A stretch of DNA of 64,000 nucleotides from Pseudomonadota bacterium (GTDB lineage Bacteria; Pseudomonadota; Alphaproteobacteria; Acetobacterales; Acetobacteraceae), in assembly GCA_021780935.1 (NCBI GenBank), contig JAJXXT010000144.1, positions 20,883 to 84,882 of the forward strand, written 5' to 3'. The notes under the pieces were generated by a model. That model saw only the letters and a program-made list of their open reading frames with translations, was not told the DNA's origin and searched no databases. The stretch's first letter is position 1. Every line of letters starts with the position of its first letter. Made by a program: the position numbers and the translations under genes. Shown here piece by piece: positions 58,728 through 64,000 of this stretch.

Positions 58728-61700
58728 ATGTCGATCCGCGCGGCGCTCACTCATCGCACCAGCTACCGCTACGACCGGCCGGTTGCGCTCGGGCCGCAGA
58801 CCATCCGCCTGCGCCCGGCACCGCACGCCCGCACGCCCGTTCTGGCCTACACGCTCAAGGTTGAGCCGGAGCCGCATTTCCTCAACTGGCAGCAGGACCC
58901 GCAGGGCAATTTCCTTGCCCGCGTGGTTTTCCCCGAACGGGTGACGCATTTCGACGTCACCGTCGATCTCATCGCCGACATGGCGACCATCAACCCGTTC
59001 GATTTCTTCCTCGAACCCGAGGCGGAGACGTTTCCCTTCGCCTATGACCCGCTGCTTGCCGAGGAACTGGCGCCGTTCCGTCAATGCGCGCCTTCCGGCC
59101 CCCTGCTCACCGCGCTGCTCGCCGAGGCTCGCGCCATGGCCGCGCGCGAGCCGCGCACCATCGGCCTGCTGGTCGCCCTCAACCGGGCGGTGCAGGCGCG
59201 CACTTCCTATATCGTCCGCCTGGAGCCTGGCGTGTGGGAGCCGGAGCGCACGCTAGCGGAGGCGCGCGGCTCCTGCCGTGACTCCGCCTGGCTGCTGGTG
59301 CAGTTGCTGCGCCATCTGGGCTTCGCGGCGCGCTTCTGCTCCGGCTACCTGATCCAGCTTGTCGCCGATGTGAAGCCGCTGACCGGCCCCGCCGGCCCGG
59401 CCACCGATTTCACCGACCTGCACGCCTGGGCGGAGGTCTATCTGCCCGGCGCCGGTTGGATCGGGCTCGACGCGACCTCCGGTCTGCTCGCGGGCGAGGG
59501 GCACATCCCGCTGGCGTCCACGCCCGCGGCGCAATCCGCTGCCCCGATCTCGGGCCTGATCGAGAAGGCGGAGACCCGTTTCGATGTCGAGATGTCGATC
59601 CGCCGCCTCGTCGAATCACCGCGGGTGACGAAGCCGGTGTCGGACCGCGCGTGGCAGGAGATCCTCGCCGCCGGTAGCCGCGTCGACCGCGCGCTCACGG
59701 CCGGCGGCGTGCGCCTGACCATGGGTGGCGAGCCGACCTTCGTCGCCGCCGGCGATTTCGAGGCGCCGGAGTGGAACACCGCGGCCCTCGGCCCCACCAA
59801 GCGCCTCTATGCCGGCCGCCTGCTCCGCCGGCTCGCTCCGCTCTGGGCGCCTGGCGCTGTCCTGCATCACGGCCAGGGCAAGCAATATCCCGGCGAGCAA
59901 CTGCCGCGCTGGGCGCTCGGCTGCGTCTGGCGGCGCGACGGCCAGCCCGTCTGGAACGATCCCGCCCTGCTTGCCGACCCCGACCGCGATCGCGGCGACG
60001 CGGACGCCACCGTCGCGGTGCGCTTCGCCGCCTCCCTGGCCGAACGGCTGCAACTCGACCCCGCGCTGCTCCGCCCGGCGCATGAGGACGTGCACTACTA
60101 CCTCTGGCGCGAGCATCGGCTGCCGGCGAATGTCGTGGCGGAGGACAACAGGCTCGCCGACCCGCTGGAGCGCGCGCGCATGGCGCGGGTGTTCGCCCAG
60201 GGGCTCGCCTCGCCGGTCGGCGTCGTGCTGCCGCTGCGCCGCGTCGCGCTCGACGGCGTGCGGCGCTGGCAGAGCGGACGATGGTTCTTCCGCGACGACA
60301 CGCTGTTCCTCGTCCCCGGCGACAGCCCGATCGGTCTGCGCCTGCCGCTCGACAGCCTGCCCTGGGTCGATCCCGAAACGATCGAGCTGGTGTTCGAGCG
60401 TGATCCGCAGGCGCCCCGCGCGCCGCTCCCGCCGCAGATGGCGCTGCGTCGTGGCGAGGCCGGCCCGTCCCCGATGGCCCAGACGCTGCGGATGGTCCAG
60501 ACGCTGCCAGTGGCCCACACGCTGCCGATGGCGCACGACCTGCCGGTGGCGGAGGCGCCTGGCGATCCCGCGTTGGTTCGCACCGCGCTATGCGTCGAGC
60601 CGCGCGGCGGCCTGCTGCACGTGTTTCTCCCGCCGCTCAACGCCGCCGAGGACTGGCTCGACCTGATCGCGGCCCTCGAGGCGACGGCGGCCGAGTTCGC
60701 CCGCCCCATCGTCATCGAGGGCTATCCGGCTCCGGACGACGACCGGCTGGAGCATTTCAGCGTCACCCCCGACCCCGGCGTGATCGAGGTGAACCTGCAC
60801 CCGGCCGCGACCTGGCCCGACACGGTCGAGCGGACGCAGCAACTCTACGATGTCGCGCGGGAAGTGGGGCTGGCGACCGAGAAGTTCATGCTCGACGGTC
60901 GCCACGCCGGCACCGGCGGTGGCAACCATGTGGTGATGGGCGCCGCCGAAGCCGCGGACTCGCCCTTTCTGCGCCGGCCTGATCTGCTGAAAAGCCTAGT
61001 CGGGTTCTGGCACAATCACCCCTCGCTCTCGTTCCTGTTCAGCGGCCTGTTCATCGGCCCGACCAGCCAGCACCCGCGCATCGACGAGGCGCGCGGCGAC
61101 GCGCTGCGGGAGCTGGAAATCGCCTTCTCCCGTGTGACGCCGTTCGCCCAAACGCCGCCCTGGATGACCGACCGGCTGTTTCGCAACATCCTTGCCGACA
61201 TGACCGGCAACACGCATCGCACCGAGTTCTGTATCGACAAGATGTTCGACCCCGCGAGTGCGGCCGGCCGCCGCGGCCTGGTGGAGTTCCGCGCCTTCGA
61301 GATGCCGCCGCACGCGCGCATGGCCGCCGCCCAGGTGCTGCTGCTGCGCTCCGCCATCGCCGCGTTCTGGCAGAGCCCTTATGAGCGGCGGCTGATCCGC
61401 TGGGGCACGCGGCTGCACGACGATTTCATGCTGCCGAGTTTCTGCGAGGCGGATTTCAGCGACGCGCTGGAGGAGCTGGGCCTGCTCGGCTTCCCGCTCG
61501 ATCCCGCGTGGTTCGCCGCCCATCGGGCCTTCCGCTTCCCCGAGATTGGCACGGTCGCGATCGGCCCGGTGGAGCTGAGCCTGCGGCACGCGTTGGAGCC
61601 CTGGCACGTGCTGGGCGAGGAACAGGTGGCCGGCGGCACGGCGCGCTACGTCGATTCGTCAACGGAACGGGTGGAAGCGTCCGTCACGGGATACGCGCCG

Positions 61701-62078
61701 GAGCGTTACGTCCTCGCCTGCAACGGCTGCGCCGTGCCGCTGTCGCCGCTGGAAATCGCCGGCAGCTACGCCGGCGGCGTGCGCTTCAAGGCCTGGGCGC
61801 CGCCGAGCGCGCTCCATCCGACCATCGGCGTGCAGACCCCGCTCGTGTTCGACCTCTGGGACCGCTGGAGCGGGCGCAGCCTCGGCGGCCTGACCTATCA
61901 CGTGGCGCACCCCGGCGGCCGCAACTACGAGACCTTTCCGGTCAACGCCAACGAGGCGGAGGCACGCCGCCGCGCCCGTTTCTTCCCCTTCGGTCACACG
62001 CATGGCCTGATGCCCGAGCCCCGCGCCGCCGCCAACCACGAGCATCCTCGCACGCTGGATCTGCGCCGTTTTGCGTGA
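58728..62078 (+). CDS. Transglutaminase-like / DUF2126 protein
   Basis: Large protein of 1116 residues. The N-terminal bacterial transglutaminase-like domain begins RTSYRYDRPV. The core has Cys183 in ARGSCRDSAWL, His about 232 in LHAWAEV and Asp about 248 in GLDATSG, forming the papain-like triad. From about residue 330 onward it is the DUF2126 domain. No signal peptide is seen. In many proteobacteria this protein is encoded with circularly permuted ATP-grasp and alpha-E proteins in peptide-like biosynthesis loci, and such a gene follows. A hexapeptide repeat interrupts the DUF2126 part near residue 582. Confidence 0.92.
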   Translation: MSIRAALTHRTSYRYDRPVALGPQTIRLRPAPHARTPVLAYTLKVEPEPHFLNWQQDPQGNFLARVVFPERVTHFDVTVDLIADMATINPFDFFLEPEAETFPFAYDPLLAEELAPFRQCAPSGPLLTALLAEARAMAAREPRTIGLLVALNRAVQARTSYIVRLEPGVWEPERTLAEARGSCRDSAWLLVQLLRHLGFAARFCSGYLIQLVADVKPLTGPAGPATDFTDLHAWAEVYLPGAGWIGLDATSGLLAGEGHIPLASTPAAQSAAPISGLIEKAETRFDVEMSIRRLVESPRVTKPVSDRAWQEILAAGSRVDRALTAGGVRLTMGGEPTFVAAGDFEAPEWNTAALGPTKRLYAGRLLRRLAPLWAPGAVLHHGQGKQYPGEQLPRWALGCVWRRDGQPVWNDPALLADPDRDRGDADATVAVRFAASLAERLQLDPALLRPAHEDVHYYLWREHRLPANVVAEDNRLADPLERARMARVFAQGLASPVGVVLPLRRVALDGVRRWQSGRWFFRDDTLFLVPGDSPIGLRLPLDSLPWVDPETIELVFERDPQAPRAPLPPQMALRRGEAGPSPMAQTLRMVQTLPVAHTLPMAHDLPVAEAPGDPALVRTALCVEPRGGLLHVFLPPLNAAEDWLDLIAALEATAAEFARPIVIEGYPAPDDDRLEHFSVTPDPGVIEVNLHPAATWPDTVERTQQLYDVAREVGLATEKFMLDGRHAGTGGGNHVVMGAAEAADSPFLRRPDLLKSLVGFWHNHPSLSFLFSGLFIGPTSQHPRIDEARGDALRELEIAFSRVTPFAQTPPWMTDRLFRNILADMTGNTHRTEFCIDKMFDPASAAGRRGLVEFRAFEMPPHARMAAAQVLLLRSAIAAFWQSPYERRLIRWGTRLHDDFMLPSFCEADFSDALEELGLLGFPLDPAWFAAHRAFRFPEIGTVAIGPVELSLRHALEPWHVLGEEQVAGGTARYVDSSTERVEASVTGYAPERYVLACNGCAVPLSPLEIAGSYAGGVRFKAWAPPSALHPTIGVQTPLVFDLWDRWSGRSLGGLTYHVAHPGGRNYETFPVNANEAEARRRARFFPFGHTHGLMPEPRAAANHEHPRTLDLRRFA
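60471..60557 (+). repeat. 18-bp repeat encoding a hexapeptide array
   Basis: Four and a partial fifth copy of an 18-bp unit inside the transglutaminase/DUF2126 gene encode [PR][MV][AV][QH][TD]L (for example PMAQTL, RMVQTL, PVAHTL, PMAHDL, PVAEA). The units are 60-80% identical. They form an inserted linker around residues 582-610 and probably vary in number between strains. Confidence 0.85.
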
Positions 62079-62093
62079 TCCGCTGATTTTTGA

Positions 62094-62122
62094 TTGACAG
62101 GTCGCCTAGCCTGACATAAAAA
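62094..62122 (+). promoter_or_regulatory. Sigma-70-like promoter of the decayed PEP-CTERM gene
   Basis: TTGACA at 62094-62099 is followed 17 bp later by TAAAAA at 62117-62122, in an AT-rich stretch unlike the surrounding sequence. The strong ribosome-binding site AGGAGG lies 4 bp before the ATG at 62173 region (62164-62168). Promoter and ribosome-binding site look intact although the gene is broken. Confidence 0.5.
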
Positions 62123-62172
62123 AACAATTAATAAAAAATGATACGCACTGCTGTTGGCGCTCAGGAGGCTTC

Positions 62173-62798
62173 ATGTCGAATCGTCTGCACGGCATTGTCG
62201 CGGCTGCCGTTCTCGTCGTTCTCGCTTTTGGCGTTGAGCCGGCATAGGCAACCGTTGCCGTTCCCACCGACACGTTTACGTTGACAGGAAATTTTAGCAC
62301 GCCCGGCCGGACGCCATTTGGCGCGGGGGACTTTACGCTCAGCTTTTCAGCCCGTCGTAGAGCTTTGCCAGCGGGTACGGTCCGAGTGATGTTTACGACA
62401 TCAGCATGATTGGTAGTGGGACCTACACCAGCGGGGGATCGTCGCAGGATTTTACCTCCGGCAGTGTTGACGTCCAGGGTTCCAACCCGACTGAATTTAT
62501 AGTCTCCGGCTTTATTGGAACTTTCCAGACCTCAGTGACGTTTTCTGGCGTTACAAACTCGGATTTCTTCACCGCGACGGCGGAAAATGCCGGTGTGAAC
62601 TACGACTTCACCAACGGATCGTACTCGATCTCCGATGGCTTCGCGGTCGCGAACAACGACCCGCAGTTCACGTCGGGCAACCTGACCATCGGTGGCGCGC
62701 CGAGTTCGGTTCCCGAGCCGGCCAGCCTGGCGTTGCTGGCGAGCCCGCTCGTGGCGCTGGCCTTCGTTCGCCGCCGCCGCTCTCGCGCGGCTGCCTGA
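62173..62798 (+). pseudogene. Decayed PEP-CTERM sorting-domain protein
   Basis: Remnant of a secreted PEP-CTERM protein. It starts with a signal peptide (MSNRLHGIVAAAVLVVLAFG) but an amber stop follows at 62245. The frame then continues through TDTFTLTGNFSTPG and is lost around 62350, with another amber codon (62358) just before the resumed frame. From about 62360 the downstream frame is open: DVYDISMIGSGTYTSGGSSQ, and the C-terminus has the motif VPEPASLALL with a hydrophobic helix and RRRRS. An ORF from 62406 covers the last 130 residues. It lies inside the transglutaminase/ATP-grasp locus and is AT-richer than its neighbours. No exosortase is in the window. Confidence 0.72.
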
Positions 62799-62942
62799 CC
62801 GCCGCGCGCGGATCGTCCTGCGCCCATCTCCTGGGACCCATCGCTAGGGGTCCCATCCCCCGGCGCGGCGAATGCCAGGACTGGCGCGGCTGATCGCCGC
62901 GCCAAGCTGGACCTGGCGCGATTTGCCTGAAAAACTCCGCCC

Positions 62943-64000
62943 GTGGAACCTGCCGCCGCACGCGATGAGATGGTGGACGGGCGCGGCGGTCTGCGCGCGT
63001 CCTGGCGTGGGCTGATCAGCGCCTTCGCGGGGCTGGGGGAGGGCGGCCTCGCCGAGCGCGCCCGCCGTCTCGACCGTGCCTTCGACGAGGAGGGCGTGGC
63101 CTCCGTTCTGCCCGGCGCGGCATTCAGTGCCTGGCGCTGCGACCCCGTGCCGCTGCCGCTGACCGCCGCCGAGTTTGCCCTGCTGGAGGCCGGCCTCGCC
63201 CAGCGCGCGCGCCTGCTCGAGGCCTTCCTCGCCGATCTCTACGGCCCGCGCGCCCTGCTTGCCGAAAGCCTGCTGCCGCCGGCGCTCGCCTTCGCCAACC
63301 CTGGCTTTTTGCGCGTCGCTCCGCTCCCGGGGCAGGGCAGCATGCTCCTCTACGCCGCCGATCTCGTGCGCGGGCCGGACGGCGTGTGGCGGGTGCTGGC
63401 AGACCGCACCGCCGCCCCCGCCGGGCTCGGCCAGACGCGCGAGAACCGTCGCCTGCTCGGCCGCGTGATGCCGGAGGCGTTCCGCCCGGTGCAGGTGCGC
63501 CCGCTGCGGCCGTTCTTCGAGCTGATGCAGGAGGCGCTGCGCGGCCTCGCCCCCTCGGGCGTTGCCAACCCCTCGGTCGCCGTCCTCACCCCTGGCACCG
63601 CGAGCCCGCTCTGGTTCGAGCACATGTATCTCGCGCGCGAGCTGTCCTGCGCACTGGTCGAGGGCGGCGACCTCACGGTCAGCGGCGGCGCGGCGTTCCT
63701 CAAATCGCTACGCGGGCTCGCGCGCATCGACGTGCTGCTGCGCCGCTTGGACGGGCGCATGATCGACCCGCTGGAGCTGGAGGCGGGCTCGCTGATCGGC
63801 ACGCCCGGCCTGATGGACGCGGCGCGCGCGGGCTCGGTGCGAATCACCAACGACCCCGGCTCCGGTGCGGCGGAGGCGCCGGCGCTCGCCGCCTTTCTGC
63901 CGGCGCTGGCGCTGCGCCTGCTGGGCGAGACGCTGGCGCTGCCCAGCGTGCCGACGCTCTGGCTCGGCGAGGCCCGCGCCAGAGCGCTGGTCGAAGCCGA
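62943..64000 (+). CDS. Circularly permuted type 2 ATP-grasp protein (N-terminal part)
   Basis: N-terminal about 352 residues of a circularly permuted ATP-grasp protein; it runs off the right edge. It starts at a GTG at 62943; the residues ARDEMVDGRGGLRASWRGLI match the usual N-terminus (YDEM-x-D-x-G-x-R-x-x-W). Downstream are EHMYLARELSCALVEGGDL, SLRGLARIDVLLRRLDGR and SLIGTPGL, typical of the family. These proteins are usually encoded next to alpha-E and transglutaminase-like proteins, as the gene before it is. The reaction is thought to be peptide-bond-like ligation, but the product is not known. Confidence 0.9.
   Translation, partial: MEPAAARDEMVDGRGGLRASWRGLISAFAGLGEGGLAERARRLDRAFDEEGVASVLPGAAFSAWRCDPVPLPLTAAEFALLEAGLAQRARLLEAFLADLYGPRALLAESLLPPALAFANPGFLRVAPLPGQGSMLLYAADLVRGPDGVWRVLADRTAAPAGLGQTRENRRLLGRVMPEAFRPVQVRPLRPFFELMQEALRGLAPSGVANPSVAVLTPGTASPLWFEHMYLARELSCALVEGGDLTVSGGAAFLKSLRGLARIDVLLRRLDGRMIDPLELEAGSLIGTPGLMDAARAGSVRITNDPGSGAAEAPALAAFLPALALRLLGETLALPSVPTLWLGEARARALVEA

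Overview
This window comes from a very GC-rich, densely packed bacterial chromosome. Neighbouring genes commonly share ATGA, GTGA or TTGA stop/start overlaps. The gene families (ligase-associated Lhr/exonuclease/ligase repair set, dmeRF, many catabolic oxidoreductases, a PEP-CTERM remnant) point to an alphaproteobacterium, most likely Acetobacteraceae or a related Rhodospirillales lineage. That placement is an inference from gene content. I saw no rRNA, tRNA, CRISPR array or transposase.

Layout. 1-3.5 kb: DNA repair module (Lhr-type helicase cut by the left edge, beta-lactamase-fold exonuclease, ATP-dependent ligase). 3.5-27.1 kb: a catabolic regulon of five transcripts around three copies of one AT-rich operator-like motif. 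27.2-29.3 kb: OsmC protein and a dmeR-dmeF nickel/cobalt efflux pair. 29.3-36.6 kb: ferredoxin reductase and Rieske ferredoxin, tandem amidohydrolases, a D-aminopeptidase-like hydrolase, DinB protein, SDR and a secreted hypothetical. 36.6-43 kb: fluoroacetate-dehalogenase-like hydrolase with an EamA exporter, an exported isoaspartyl methyltransferase coupled to a membrane spermidine-synthase-like protein, a secreted hydrolase. 43-50 kb: two MFS transporters, an amidohydrolase, MsrB, nitroreductase, GlpD. 50-58.7 kb: acyl-CoA ligase, a minus-strand operon (enoyl-CoA hydratase, two VOC proteins, TauD-type dioxygenase, SDR) and two DAO-family FAD oxidoreductases. 58.7-64 kb: transglutaminase/DUF2126 protein and a circularly permuted ATP-grasp protein (cut by the right edge), separated by a decayed PEP-CTERM gene.

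The most interesting system is the 3.5-27 kb regulon. It encodes a two-component Rieske oxygenase, an acyl-CoA ligase, a thiolase-fold protein lacking the thiolase Cys and the GHP His, a DUF35 protein fused to a catalytically dead SDR domain, an isatin-hydrolase-type cyclase, IorAB, and a fused monooxygenase/Old Yellow Enzyme of the 2-aminobenzoyl-CoA (or salicylyl-CoA) type. RidA, SDR, flavin reductase, RutA-like LLM monooxygenase, MarR regulator, MFS and a peptide-type ABC importer are also present. The combination fits aerobic degradation of indole-3-acetate: ring oxidation to dioxindole-3-acetate, CoA activation, retro-aldol release of acetyl-CoA to give isatin, hydrolysis to isatinate, oxidative decarboxylation to 2-aminobenzoyl-CoA, and dearomatisation. 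The IAA-dioxindole-isatin-isatinate route is known physiologically in Bradyrhizobium. The enzyme-to-step assignments here are inference.
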